Shown: piece by piece, positions 7,642-15,210 of the stretch
How positions within the stretch are numbered: position 1 is the first letter of the stretch
Layout: each line of letters begins with the position of its first letter
Source of the DNA: Candidatus Yanofskybacteria bacterium RIFCSPHIGHO2_01_FULL_41_26
GTDB taxonomy: Bacteria; Patescibacteriota; Minisyncoccia; 2-02-FULL-40-12; GWA2-44-9
DNA length: 46,933 nt
Direction: 5' to 3'
Assembly (NCBI GenBank): GCA_001794055.1
Contig: MGJB01000002.1
Span: 1 to 46,933, forward strand
Program-made: the position numbers and the translations under genes
Notes under the pieces: model-generated
Seen by the model: the letters and a program-made list of their open reading frames with translations, nothing else
The model's database searches: none
Told to the model about the DNA's origin: nothing

Positions 7642-8309
7642 TTTTTGTTTATTACCACCACAAATTCTCCTAAAAGATTTTTATCGGTTAGGCGGGGTTT
7701 TATTTCTGCCAATGTCCCCCGATAAATTGTCTCGAACTGTTTTGTTAACTCTCTGGCAATTACCATTTGTTTATCACCAATCTTAGAAAATTTTTCCAAA
7801 TTTTCCAATGCTTTTAAAATTCTATGCTTGGATTCATAAAACACAATAATGCTGTCAATTTCTGAAATTTTTTTGAAAAATGTTTGACGGCCTTTTTTGT
7901 GAGGTGGGAAACCGAGAAATACGAAAGAGTCCTTAGGAAATCCGCTGATACTTAATGCCGCAATCGCCGCATTCGGCCCGGGTATCGGCACAATTTTCAA
8001 ATTAGGAACTGCTCTCAATGCTTCACTGACCAAATAATTTCCAGGGTCATTTATTCCGGGAGTTCCGGCGTCGGTGACAAGAGCTAAGTTTTTGCCTCTT
8101 TTTAGTAGTTCAATAATGTGGTCTATCTTTTTAAATCCACTATATTGATGGTAACTCAAAATCTCTTTTTTTATATTATATCTGTCGAGCAAAACTTTGG
8201 TAACCCTTGTGTCTTCAGCAAGAACAAGATCGGCATTGCTTAAAACATTAATTGCTCTCAAAGTAATGTCTTCGAGATTTCCAATTGGAGTTGCAACAAT
8301 GGAAAGCAT
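7638..8309 (-). CDS. rsmI: 16S rRNA 2'-O-methyltransferase RsmI
   Basis: RsmI methylates the 2'-OH of C1402 in 16S rRNA. Motifs run MLSIVATPIGNLEDITLRA, LAEDTR, LVTDAGTPGINDPG, VPIPGPNAAIAALSISGFP and FYESKHRI, followed by REL(T)KQFET; these are typical of the tetrapyrrole methylase fold. I chose the ATG at 8309 because homologues begin at this methionine and it lies one base past the permease stop. A longer frame from 8348 would add 13 unconserved residues and overlap the upstream gene. It overlaps metG by 4 nt. Confidence 0.95.
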   Translation of the reverse strand: MLSIVATPIGNLEDITLRAINVLSNADLVLAEDTRVTKVLLDRYNIKKEILSYHQYSGFKKIDHIIELLKRGKNLALVTDAGTPGINDPGNYLVSEALRAVPNLKIVPIPGPNAAIAALSISGFPKDSFVFLGFPPHKKGRQTFFKKISEIDSIIVFYESKHRILKALENLEKFSKIGDKQMVIARELTKQFETIYRGTLAEIKPRLTDKNLLGEFVVVINKK

Positions 8310-8310
8310 A

Positions 8311-9354
8311 TTAAGAACTTTGACGGCGGGAGTCCTTGTGTTTGGCAAAGTCGTCCATCATCTCTACTATTATAGTGGCTATTGGAACTGAGAGTATCAT
8401 TCCTGGAATCCCGGCAAGCTGTTGACCGACTAAAAGGGCAATAATAACAACCACGGGATTTAAACCAATTGTCTTGCCAAGTACTACGGGAACTAAAAGA
8501 TGATTTTCAAGCTGCTGGACTACAATATAAAAGACTATCACCCACAAACCCAGCGCTGGTGACAGAAGAAAAGCAAGAAATATGGCCGGAATAGCAGCCA
8601 AAACTGGACCGACCATCGGAACAATTTCAAGTACAGCGGCAAGAACACCAAGCACAAGAGCAAACTTAATACCCATAAACGAGAGACCGACGTAGACCAA
8701 CAAACCCATTATCAACCCCAGAAGTAACTGCCCCTGAAGCCAAAGACCAACTTTAAGTTCTGCTCTTTTCCAAAGGTTCAACGCATAACCCTCATATTTT
8801 TCCGGAACGATAGAGCCCAGAAAATTCTCAATCCCGTTTTTGGTAACCGACAGATAAAATGAGATTATCAAAATAGCGATAGCTGACATTACGCCTCCAA
8901 AAATATCAATTATCAAACCGAGTATTGATTGGGATGATTGCTGAAGATAATCAGAAAAACCTTGTAATATGTTTTCAATCTCGCTTATGAAATCAAGGTA
9001 TTGGGGCGAACCTTGTTGAACTTTTTCCAAGGAAACAGAAACTTTTGCGACAAACTGGGGCAAAATTGTAACTAATTGGCTTATCTCTTGAGAAACGTAG
9101 GGTATAATAAGCGACAAAACCCCGACAACCAACGCAAGAACTACCAAAAATAAAAGAAGGACTCCGAAAAGGCGTGGAAATTTTTTCTCATCCAGCCAAT
9201 TAGCAAAAGGCGAAATCGCTGATGCAATTATAATGGCGAAAAGAAAAATGATCAAAACATCTTTCAGAACATAGAGAAACACAAAAAACAATATGACCAA
9301 AACAGTCTTTACGATTGTACTTGTATTTATTTCTACGTGTATATGGTCAGGCAT
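8311..9354 (-). CDS. AI-2E family (PerM/YdiK) membrane transporter
   Basis: A 347-residue polytopic membrane protein with about seven or eight hydrophobic segments. The two early helices, IVKTVLVILFFVFLYVLKDVLIIFLFAIII, and the conserved C-terminal motif with PMVGPVLAAIPAIFLAFL and QQLENHLLVPVVLGKTIGLNPVVVIIALL are diagnostic of the AI-2E transporter family. Members export small molecules or act as Na+/H+ antiporters; the substrate cannot be read from sequence. It starts 3 nt after the M16 peptidase stop and is followed without a gap by rsmI. Confidence 0.9.
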   Translation of the reverse strand: MPDHIHVEINTSTIVKTVLVILFFVFLYVLKDVLIIFLFAIIIASAISPFANWLDEKKFPRLFGVLLLFLVVLALVVGVLSLIIPYVSQEISQLVTILPQFVAKVSVSLEKVQQGSPQYLDFISEIENILQGFSDYLQQSSQSILGLIIDIFGGVMSAIAILIISFYLSVTKNGIENFLGSIVPEKYEGYALNLWKRAELKVGLWLQGQLLLGLIMGLLVYVGLSFMGIKFALVLGVLAAVLEIVPMVGPVLAAIPAIFLAFLLSPALGLWVIVFYIVVQQLENHLLVPVVLGKTIGLNPVVVIIALLVGQQLAGIPGMILSVPIATIIVEMMDDFAKHKDSRRQSS

Positions 9355-9357
9355 ATT

Positions 9358-10638
9358 TTAAAGTCTTAAAATTTTTTTAAAAGGTTCCTCGTCTTCAAAG
9401 GGCCCTATTACCGCAAAATTAAGTTTATTATTTTCAAAAACATCTTTGGCAACTTGATGAACTTCTTCTAAGGTTACCGTCTTTATTTTAGCGAGTTCTT
9501 CCTCCGGGGTCAAAACCTTGTTTTCAAAAAGGATAGGTCCAGCATAGGCGTTGGCGACAGAATCAGAATGCTCAAGACCGAGAGCCGTCGAACCGGAAAT
9601 ATTGTCTTTGGCACGCTGAAGCTCCTCGGCCGTGATTCCTCCATCTTTAATCTTTTTTATTTCGTCCACTATTACCCTGATTGCTTCATGCACCTTTTCA
9701 TTGTTTACCCCCGCTTTAACCATAAAATAACCCGTATCGGTAGCAGTGTCGTTGCCGGCGCCGACGTAATAAGCCAGACCCCGCTTGTCGCGAACTTCTT
9801 CAAATAATCTCGAGCTCATGCCTCCGCCCAAAACAGTTCCCAAAATTCCCAAGGCATATTTGCGATCGTCAAACATATTACAGGAACGAAACCCGAGATG
9901 AAAATGGGTTTGATCTGTTTTTTTATAATGAACAAGAAGTCCCGGTTCAGATTGTTTTTCCAAAACTGGCAGCTTGGTCACTAAGTGGCCGTCTCTTATG
10001 GTGGCAAAATATTCTCCGGCTTTATTTTTAACAATTTCCGGATCAATATTGCCGGCGACAGCGATAATTGTGTTTTTGGCAACATAATGGGTGTTAAAAT
10101 AATTTACAAACTGCTCTCTTTTCAGGGACATGACGGTTTCTTTTTCTCCACCGATATCCCAACCGGCTGGCTGGTCGCCATAGAGAAGTTTTTCAAATAG
10201 ATCACCGATATAGCGTTGAGGCATATCACGGTACATATTCAACTCCTCAACAATCACTCCCCTTTCGGTATCGATATCTTCTTGGGCCAATTTTGAGTTC
10301 AAGAAGATATCAAACACTACATCCATTACCGTATCCAATTTTTCCATACTGGCTTTAGCGTAGTATCCGGTATATTCTTTTCCTGTGAAAGCGTTATATT
10401 CAGCGCCGATGGCATCAAGCTCTCTGGCGATATCCATTTTGCCGGGCCGTTTGGCGGTACCCTTGAACATCATGTGCTCAAGAAAATGAGAGATGCCATT
10501 TATTTCTTTGGTTTCATATTTTGAACCGGTCCCGACCAAAACCAAAACCGTCACGGTTCGAGTGCCTTCCATAGGAATCGAAATCAGCCGGAGTCCGGAA
10601 TCAAACTGATGGAATTGATGTCTAAAACTTTTGGTCAT
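9358..10638 (-). CDS. M16 family zinc metallopeptidase (insulinase/processing peptidase type)
   Basis: The 426-residue protein has the inverted zinc motif HxxEH as SHFLEHMMFKGT (about 47-58), with the downstream glutamate in ERGVIVEELNMYRD (about 124-137). It also has the second-half signature R..RGLAYYVGAG (about 280-292). The length matches single-unit mitochondrial-processing-peptidase-like bacterial proteins (PqqL/YmxG type). They degrade peptides in the cytoplasm or at the envelope; no signal peptide is seen. The ATG is only 5 nt from the 3' CCA of the upstream tRNA, so tRNA 3' processing would leave an almost leaderless mRNA. Confidence 0.94.
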   Translation of the reverse strand: MTKSFRHQFHQFDSGLRLISIPMEGTRTVTVLVLVGTGSKYETKEINGISHFLEHMMFKGTAKRPGKMDIARELDAIGAEYNAFTGKEYTGYYAKASMEKLDTVMDVVFDIFLNSKLAQEDIDTERGVIVEELNMYRDMPQRYIGDLFEKLLYGDQPAGWDIGGEKETVMSLKREQFVNYFNTHYVAKNTIIAVAGNIDPEIVKNKAGEYFATIRDGHLVTKLPVLEKQSEPGLLVHYKKTDQTHFHLGFRSCNMFDDRKYALGILGTVLGGGMSSRLFEEVRDKRGLAYYVGAGNDTATDTGYFMVKAGVNNEKVHEAIRVIVDEIKKIKDGGITAEELQRAKDNISGSTALGLEHSDSVANAYAGPILFENKVLTPEEELAKIKTVTLEEVHQVAKDVFENNKLNFAVIGPFEDEEPFKKILRL

Positions 10639-10643
10639 AATTT

Positions 10644-10717
10644 TGGTGCCGGCGGATGGAATCGGACCATCGTCTAAGGCTTATGAGTCCTTCGTTCTAC
10701 CATTGAACTACGCCGGC
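10644..10717 (-). tRNA. tRNA with CAU anticodon (elongator Met or Ile2)
   Basis: The 74-nt cloverleaf has acceptor GCCGGCG/CGCCGGC, D stem GTTC/GAAC, anticodon loop CTCATAA, T stem GATGG/CCATC and an encoded CCA. The anticodon stem has an A-G apposition next to the loop. The paired first position and lack of three consecutive G-C anticodon-stem pairs rule out the initiator. Whether C34 is converted to lysidine (Ile2) cannot be told from sequence. Confidence 0.93.
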
Positions 10718-10762
10718 GGAGCAAAATATTTATTCTTACTATACATTAAAAACACATCTTTA

Positions 10763-10788
10763 ACAATAAAAACGCGGCTACACGCCGC
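10763..10788 (-). terminator. Rho-independent terminator
   Basis: GCGGC/GCCGC stem with loop GTGTA, then GTTTTTATTGTT on the minus strand, immediately after the stop of the Cys-containing ORF. Confidence 0.8.
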
Positions 10789-10789
10789 A

Positions 10790-11116
10790 CTATTTATTAT
10801 AAACACTACCGAGCAATTTAACCTTGATGATACGGAGATTTTTATGGGCCACATCATTGGACGGGCATCTTTCTGCCGAACACAGAGCACAAATATCTTT
10901 TTGACTCACTCTCTTGGCCTCTATCATTTCAGGGCTAAGCATGAAAACCATCCGCAAATCCAGAGTGTTCCACATTTTAAGAAAGCACCCATCTGGCATA
11001 ATTGAAAATATCATTACTCGAAGTGTGCGGTATTCCTTTTTTACCAAATCCATTGCTTCTTCGGGATTAAAGAGGTTAAAAATTAAACAATTTTTAAAAA
11101 TCTTTCGGGCATTCAT
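10790..11116 (-). CDS. Hypothetical protein with C-terminal Cys cluster
   Basis: The 108-residue protein is not recognised. The N-terminal half is basic and mixed (IFKNCLIFNLFNPEEAMDLVKKEYRTLR). The C-terminal half contains SQKDICALCSAERCPSND, in which CALC plus a nearby C could bind metal. An AAGG Shine-Dalgarno-like tract sits 5-6 nt before the ATG and a terminator follows the stop directly, so it is probably a real single-gene unit, divergent from the small membrane protein at 11205. Weak conservation evidence keeps confidence moderate. Confidence 0.6.
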   Translation of the reverse strand: MNARKIFKNCLIFNLFNPEEAMDLVKKEYRTLRVMIFSIMPDGCFLKMWNTLDLRMVFMLSPEMIEAKRVSQKDICALCSAERCPSNDVAHKNLRIIKVKLLGSVYNK

Positions 11117-11204
11117 AAAAACCTTTTTAATTCAAGGGACTGGTCAGATAATACAACTAAAAAATTGAGGTGTCAAGGACAGATATTTCACAAAGAGCAT
11201 TTCA

Positions 11205-11375
11205 GTGGCAATCGGAATTATCCTCATCTGGCGGGGCGTATGGATTTTATTAGACATGATAGATAGCTGGATTTTTGGCGGCAATCATATAGTTACAGCC
11301 GTCGGAGGAATTGTTGTCGGTATTCTCATGCTTTGTTTACCAGAAAAAAACCTCGAAGCTCTCGAGAGACTATAA
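11205..11375 (+). CDS. Small two-helix membrane protein (56 aa)
   Basis: A short frame reads VAIGIILIWRGVWILLDMID, then SWIFGGNHIVTAVGGIVVGI and LMLCLPEKNLEALERL. Two hydrophobic helices flank a turn with FGGNH, and the C-terminus is charged. It resembles small proteins with WRGVW..LD..D.WFFGG that I associate with candidate-phylum genomes. The GTG at 11205 is preceded by AAAGAG at suitable spacing. The frame is open upstream to 11169, so a start such as ATT at 11199 is possible. A strong terminator overlaps the stop, supporting a real gene. Confidence 0.65.
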   Translation: MAIGIILIWRGVWILLDMIDSWIFGGNHIVTAVGGIVVGILMLCLPEKNLEALERL

Positions 11376-11411
11376 ACAAAAACATCCCTGAAATGGGGTG
11401 TTTTTGTTTAT
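11374..11411 (+). terminator. Rho-independent terminator
   Basis: Stem AAACAAAAACATCCC/GGGGTGTTTTTGTTT with a short loop and a T-rich 3' arm, at the stop of the small membrane protein. Confidence 0.85.
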
Positions 11412-11484
11412 GAATGTTGCGGGGAAACGAAGATGTTAAAACTTGTAAGAAGGTCGTTGAGCAGGTATTTAGATATTATTTAGA

Positions 11485-11509
11485 CAAATAAAAAGCCGAC
11501 TAAGTCGGC
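11485..11509 (-). terminator. Rho-independent terminator
   Basis: GCCGAC/GTCGGC stem followed by TTTTTATTTG on the minus strand, just past the lipoprotein stop. Confidence 0.85.
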
Positions 11510-11516
11510 GAAAAGA

Positions 11517-11924
11517 TTACTGAAGACAAGGAGCAGGAACTCCAATATCATCTGCGGAATTAGAGCCTGCTAGACGATTGGGGTCAAACTCTTTATTGCT
11601 CTTATCTTTTACATCCCTAACCACGAAACTGATTTTTGTTCCTACGCAAATTCGTGGGACAAGAATAATTCTAGAAATTTTATAACCCTCTCTGATGTCT
11701 AGTGTGTATATATCGTTGTTCACTCTGACCATGTATACCAGAGAGGGTTCAGCTAGCCTAACTGACTCATTTCCGAATAAGGCACCCGACGATTCAACCA
11801 ATGAGGGTAGAGTACCTGAAACCTTGACGACTTCTCCTTCTATGCGTTTTGTTTTGTCCGCACATCCAGAAGCAAATATCAATGAAGTGAGAAGTGTTAC
11901 GGTGAGAACAGGGGTATTCTTCAA
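11517..11924 (-). CDS. Putative lipoprotein of unknown function
   Basis: The 135-residue protein begins with a signal peptide ending in a lipobox, TLLTSLIFASGC, with the cysteine at about residue 21 as the likely lipidated residue. The remainder alternates beta strands (RIEGEVVKVSG, LVYMVRVNNDIYTLDIREG, KISFVVRDVKDK), which suggests a small beta-barrel or OB-like fold. I cannot name a family. The start is TTG at 11924, placed by a strong GGAGAGG 5 nt upstream. A terminator follows the stop, so it is monocistronic. Confidence 0.75.
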   Translation of the reverse strand: MKNTPVLTVTLLTSLIFASGCADKTKRIEGEVVKVSGTLPSLVESSGALFGNESVRLAEPSLVYMVRVNNDIYTLDIREGYKISRIILVPRICVGTKISFVVRDVKDKSNKEFDPNRLAGSNSADDIGVPAPCLQ

Positions 11925-12064
11925 TTTCCTCTCCTTTTTGAACGAACTTTAACTGTCAAATATGGTAACACATGTTTTAGTATAAAGCAAGTAGTTGTTG
12001 CAGAGCTCGGACGCAGTTGGCAACAATTACTTTTGAATATCAAAGAGATTTATGTTTTTGCTTC

Positions 12065-12101
12065 GGTATAAAAATGATGAAGCCCACCTTGTGAGTGGGC
12101 T
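12065..12101 (-). terminator. Rho-independent terminator
   Basis: AGCCCAC/GTGGGCT stem followed by TCATCATTTTTATA on the minus strand, overlapping the end of the frameshifted gene. Confidence 0.7.
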
Positions 12102-12386
12102 TAGAGCTTCGCGTCCATCTCCATCAGTCCTTGGAGTTCAGTGAGACCGGATCTGATGTAGGTGGTGAGAACTTCGTGAAGCGGGATTGTCGGTGTCGGT
12201 TCAGCGATGGATGCCTTGTCGTTGATGTGCACGAGCAAGCCGGCGTCGATGGCGAAGTCCCGAGCACCGGGGAAATAGAGGGGCGACCATCGTCCGCACT
12301 TCAGCGAAGAAGGCCTTGAAGGCCTCCTCGAAGGTGAGGTGTTCCGAAATGTCTTTCGTCACGAAAACCTTGAACAGTGTTTTCAC
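12101..12386 (-). pseudogene. Frameshifted GC-rich hypothetical gene
   Basis: From the GTG at 12386 one frame encodes MKTLFKVFVTKDISEHLTFE... to AEVRTMVA. The sequence then continues convincingly in the next frame as YFPGARDFAIDAGLLVHIND and ends VLTTYIRSGLTELQG...MDAKL with TAA at 12103-12101. The interval is 286 nt (3 x 95 + 1), so a single extra base, probably in the CCCC of GCCCCTC near 12291, breaks it. Upstream AAGGAG has ideal spacing. The region is clearly richer in GC than its neighbours. It could be a true pseudogene or a sequencing/assembly indel. Function unknown. Confidence 0.7.
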
Positions 12387-12606
12387 AGTTGACTCCTTCC
12401 CACTTGAGGCAGTAGGCGCCTTGAGAACTGTAGCGATATTATATCACGACTTTAATATTCTTGCAAGAGCAACCAAAAACAGCCACTTCTGATTGTTTTT
12501 GGTAAGATGCCAACCAAGTCCTACTTCTGGGAAATCTGTTGTGAGGGTGGGATTCGGCTACAAGTTGTAATTTTTCTAAAAAATGATAGGCTAATTGTTG
12601 GTTGAT

Positions 12607-12901
12607 CGCGGGGTAGAGCAGCGGCAGCTCGTCAGGCTCATAAGAAATTGTGACCTATCATAGAAATGTGGTATGGAAAAACTTTCGAAATTGCCGGAAA
12701 CCCGATTGTCTTGCAAAAGACGTAGGGCAATCAGCAGCGAAATCTTTTGATAAACAAAAGAGACGTTCAGAGACTATAATGGAAGCATCCCTCCCCAGTT
12801 TTCCCAAACTGGGGAGGGATGATGGGATAGTCCGACACTGTCAGTAATGGCAGCAAACAGCCAGAACCTGAAGGTCGTGGGTTCGAATCCCACCCCCGCA
12901 A
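12607..12901 (+). tRNA. Initiator tRNA-Met (CAU) interrupted by a group I intron
   Basis: Exons 12607-12641 and 12865-12901 join to a complete initiator tRNA: acceptor CGCGGGG/CCCCGCA with the diagnostic C1-A72 mismatch, D stem GAGC/GCTC, anticodon stem TCAGG/CCTGA, loop CTCATAA, T stem GTGGG/CCCAC with TTCGAAT, and discriminator A. The 3' CCA is not encoded (ACATG follows). The intron falls directly after the anticodon. Without splicing, no formylatable initiator would be made from this gene, so intron removal is probably essential unless another copy exists elsewhere. Confidence 0.95.
12642..12864 (+). other. Group I intron (tRNA type, ORF-less, 223 nt)
   Basis: The 5' site follows U (CAT|AAG) and the intron ends in G (CCAG|AAC), as required for group I splicing. 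The conserved elements are in order: P as AATTGCCGGAAA (12689-12700), Q as AATCAGCAGCGA (12729-12740), R as GTTCAGAGACTAT (12765-12777) and S as ATAGTCC (12827-12833). R and S pair as P7 (GACTAT/ATAGTC). A perfect 15-bp P8 hairpin lies between them (12787-12801 with 12806-12820). P1 can form between exon TCAT and GTGA at 12650-12653, giving the U-G pair at the splice site. It resembles the small IC3 introns of bacterial tRNAs. Confidence 0.93.
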
Positions 12902-13011
12902 CATGAAAAATAATCCACATTAAATGTGGATTATTTGTTGGAACAGTATTGCGGTCTAGAATTCTTTGTGATATTTTCTTGTCAGTAAATTAAAGTCTAA
13001 AGGAGTTGTAA

Positions 13012-13374
13012 ATGAGTGAGATATCACATCCTGTGTTTAGTTACTATGACCAGGAATTAGTTTGCGAATGTGGTCATCCAAGAAAATATCATAATGATAT
13101 GGGGCTATCGGAAAATCTGATAGTGGGGACGAATTGTAATGCTTGTAGATGTCGAGAATTCAAACAATCTATTGAAAATCCCCAGAATGAAATTATTAGA
13201 CTTCGGAAAGAAATCGAGGTTCGTAAAAAGAAAGCGGAAAGTGTGGTTATTGAAATAGATAATGAATTAAATCAATTACGGAAAAAATGTGAGCATCCGA
13301 ATCAAAAATCACAGCAGGAACATGATTTTACTGCTTACTGGTGCGATGACTGTGGTAAAAATTGGTCGCGCTAA
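13012..13374 (+). CDS. Zinc-ribbon/coiled-coil protein
   Basis: The 120-residue protein has an N-terminal metal-binding pattern CECGHPRKYH...CNACRC (about 19-47), a charged helix rich in Glu and Lys (about 55-90, likely coiled coil) and a second cluster with CEHPNQ...CDDCGKNW near the end. A strong AAGGAG lies 7 nt before the ATG. The first motif resembles small CxCGH...C..C.C modules seen in candidate-phylum proteins, by memory. Possible roles are nucleic-acid binding or protein contacts; the function cannot be assigned. A terminator begins at the stop. Confidence 0.75.
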   Translation: MSEISHPVFSYYDQELVCECGHPRKYHNDMGLSENLIVGTNCNACRCREFKQSIENPQNEIIRLRKEIEVRKKKAESVVIEIDNELNQLRKKCEHPNQKSQQEHDFTAYWCDDCGKNWSR

Positions 13375-13402
13375 ACCTGTCTTAATCAACAGGTTTTTAA
13401 TT
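13374..13402 (+). terminator. Rho-independent terminator
   Basis: AACCTGT/ACAGGTT stem with an 8-nt loop followed by TTTAATT, starting at the stop codon. Confidence 0.7.
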
Positions 13403-13413
13403 AGAATTTATTA

Positions 13414-13890
13414 CTACTGTAAAATTGTAGCCTGAAGCAAAATTTTTCCGACGTTTCCCGAAGAGCCACAAGTCACGACTAATTCTTTAGGCAAGCTTGA
13501 GCTTGATAGAGTAACTATTTTATAATCGTAAGCACCCAGATCATATTTTATTCCGCCGACCACCACTGTTCTTATGCTTGCCGATCGGTTATCTAACATA
13601 ACAACAGTCCCGTTTTTATAAGTAGGGTTTTGAGGAGTTACTTGGCAACGATCATCAAATTGTATTCTTCTGCCTTCGTATTCTTTGACAGCATCGGAAT
13701 AGCTTTTGGCAGCAACGGGGGCAGTGATTTTCTTAACCGCTGGCTTAGCTACTGTTTTCGCGGTAGGGCTTGGACTTGAACTTGCCGGATTTTGAGTTTC
13801 ATAACCCGGTAAACTAGTCTTGTTTGAGTATGCCCACCATGCTCCGATTACTAGTATCACGACCAACACGAACCACCATATTTTTTTCAC
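13414..13890 (-). CDS. Membrane-anchored beta-rich protein
   Basis: The 158-residue protein has an N-terminal anchor (IWWFVLVVILVIGAWWAYS, about 4-22), a Ser/Pro/Ala/Lys linker (about 35-62) and a C-terminal domain with strands RRIQFDDRCQVTP, TVVMLDNRS, TVVVGGIKYDLGAYDYKIVTL and ELVVTCGSSGNVGKILLQ. Two cysteines (about 81 and 141) may form a disulfide outside the membrane. The sheet pattern suggests a cupredoxin-like fold, but copper ligands are not evident. The start is GTG at 13890 without a good Shine-Dalgarno. Function unknown. Confidence 0.7.
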   Translation of the reverse strand: MKKIWWFVLVVILVIGAWWAYSNKTSLPGYETQNPASSSPSPTAKTVAKPAVKKITAPVAAKSYSDAVKEYEGRRIQFDDRCQVTPQNPTYKNGTVVMLDNRSASIRTVVVGGIKYDLGAYDYKIVTLSSSSLPKELVVTCGSSGNVGKILLQATILQ

Positions 13891-14063
13891 TTTATATTTT
13901 TCTAATCATTGGTCGTTTTATTGGCCAATAGATTGAACTTTAATTTATTAAAGTAAGTATACCAAATAAAAAATGCATTGGTTATGTAGGATATCCACAT
14001 GGGGATGATGCGGAATTAGTTAATTATGCTATTTTAGGACAAAAGTTTTAAAGGACTTTAACA

Positions 14064-14963
14064 ATGCGCAATTGCATCCGATTGGCGACAACTGTCTTTT
14101 TTTTCTTGTTCCAGCCCCTGGCTGGCGCTCAAGCTCAAAGTTTTAGAGCGTTAGAATCAAAAGTTGAACAAGGCGGTGTTTTGATTATCAAAATTGCTCC
14201 GCAATGGCAGAGTCCGGCGGTATTTAATCCGGCGATATCTCTTTTTGGCAACCAGTATTTGCCGAATAAATACGGCGAGGTTTTTGTCGGTGTGGATGTC
14301 AGCACCAAACCAGGTGAATACGTCGCCATTCTTATTGAGTATGGCCGTGGGCTCCAACTTAACAACGATCAGGAAATATTGAAAATTGTCGAGAGAAGTT
14401 TTTATACGAGGAAAAGATCGCCGTTTATTCCTACTGGAAAATGGGAGCAAGAGCGTAAAGTTATCCGTGCGGCTTTTGATAAAGGCGATTACTTTGAGAA
14501 GTATTTTGACAGAGAATTTATAAACCCAATGGATAAACTGGTGATTGACCGAAACAGAACAATAGGAGAAGAGTCTAGTCCGTTCGGAAAAGGACACAAT
14601 GGAGTTGATCTGATCACTCTTGATCCCGGCACGGGAAAACACAAAAGGCCGGTTAAAGCAGTAAATTCAGGCAAGGTTGCGCTGATAGCAAAAAACTATT
14701 CTATCGAAGGTAATATGGTGATTATAGACCATGGTTCGGGGATATTTTCTGGATATATGCACCTGTCCGGATTTTCCGTATCGAGAGTTGGCCAAATGGT
14801 CAATAAAAACGAAATTATTGCAATGTCTGGCGATACTGGTAATGCCAAAAAAGGAGGTCCGCATTTGCACTTTTTCGTTAAAGTAAGAACCAAAGATGGC
14901 TCAAGCGACGTCTACGTTGACCCGCTGGCCTTTTTTGATACAATGAATTCAGTACTTAGATGA
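14064..14963 (+). CDS. Secreted M23 family peptidoglycan endopeptidase
   Basis: The 299-residue protein has a signal peptide (FFFLFQPLAGAQAQS, cleavage near residue 25), a beta-rich N-terminal domain (about 30-110) and a C-terminal LytM/M23 domain. Zinc ligands are visible in FGKGHNGVDL (about 178-187) and GPHLHFFV (about 268-275), with YMHLSGF carrying the active-site histidine. Such enzymes cut peptide cross-bridges in the wall. AAAGGAC precedes the ATG at normal spacing. The zinc-ribbon gene follows 12 nt after the stop and is probably co-transcribed. Confidence 0.9.
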   Translation: MRNCIRLATTVFFFLFQPLAGAQAQSFRALESKVEQGGVLIIKIAPQWQSPAVFNPAISLFGNQYLPNKYGEVFVGVDVSTKPGEYVAILIEYGRGLQLNNDQEILKIVERSFYTRKRSPFIPTGKWEQERKVIRAAFDKGDYFEKYFDREFINPMDKLVIDRNRTIGEESSPFGKGHNGVDLITLDPGTGKHKRPVKAVNSGKVALIAKNYSIEGNMVIIDHGSGIFSGYMHLSGFSVSRVGQMVNKNEIIAMSGDTGNAKKGGPHLHFFVKVRTKDGSSDVYVDPLAFFDTMNSVLR

Positions 14964-14975
14964 AGGGGAAAAATA

Positions 14976-15194
14976 ATGTTTAAAAATACTGGCACATTGT
15001 GCATTGTTTGTAAGTTGGGCGAGCTTATCCAAAATGCTTACGAAGATTTTCATTGCAATACTTGCGGACTGAAATATAAGTTTTTGCCGGCCAGAACACT
15101 ATTACCCCCCGAATCTAATGATTCCATGGTTCAAATGCAGCCGGGAATATGTGTGGTAAAAAAGTCAACATCAATTTTTTCGAAAGACCGATGA
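14976..15194 (+). CDS. Small zinc-ribbon protein
   Basis: The 72-residue protein has LCIVCKLGEL...FHCNTCGLKYKFL, a four-cysteine CxxC...CxxC zinc ribbon (about 9-31), and a short tail without obvious domains. AAGGGG precedes the ATG. It follows the M23 peptidase closely on the same strand, and the terminator shared with xer overlaps its end. No family name can be given; a role in nucleic-acid or metal binding is only inferred from the ribbon. Confidence 0.7.
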   Translation: MFKNTGTLCIVCKLGELIQNAYEDFHCNTCGLKYKFLPARTLLPPESNDSMVQMQPGICVVKKSTSIFSKDR

Positions 15195-15210
15195 TTTCAT
15201 CGGTTTTTAT
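15187..15210. terminator. Terminator between convergent genes
   Basis: ACCGATGA/TCATCGGT stem with a 2-nt loop followed by TTTTATTG on the plus strand. It lies between the zinc-ribbon gene and the convergent xer gene, overlapping both ends. Confidence 0.75.

Noticed and set aside
12650-12847. Plus-strand 65-codon frame inside the tRNA intron
   Set aside because: It covers the group I catalytic core and a perfect P8 hairpin, has no ribosome-binding site and no nuclease motif.
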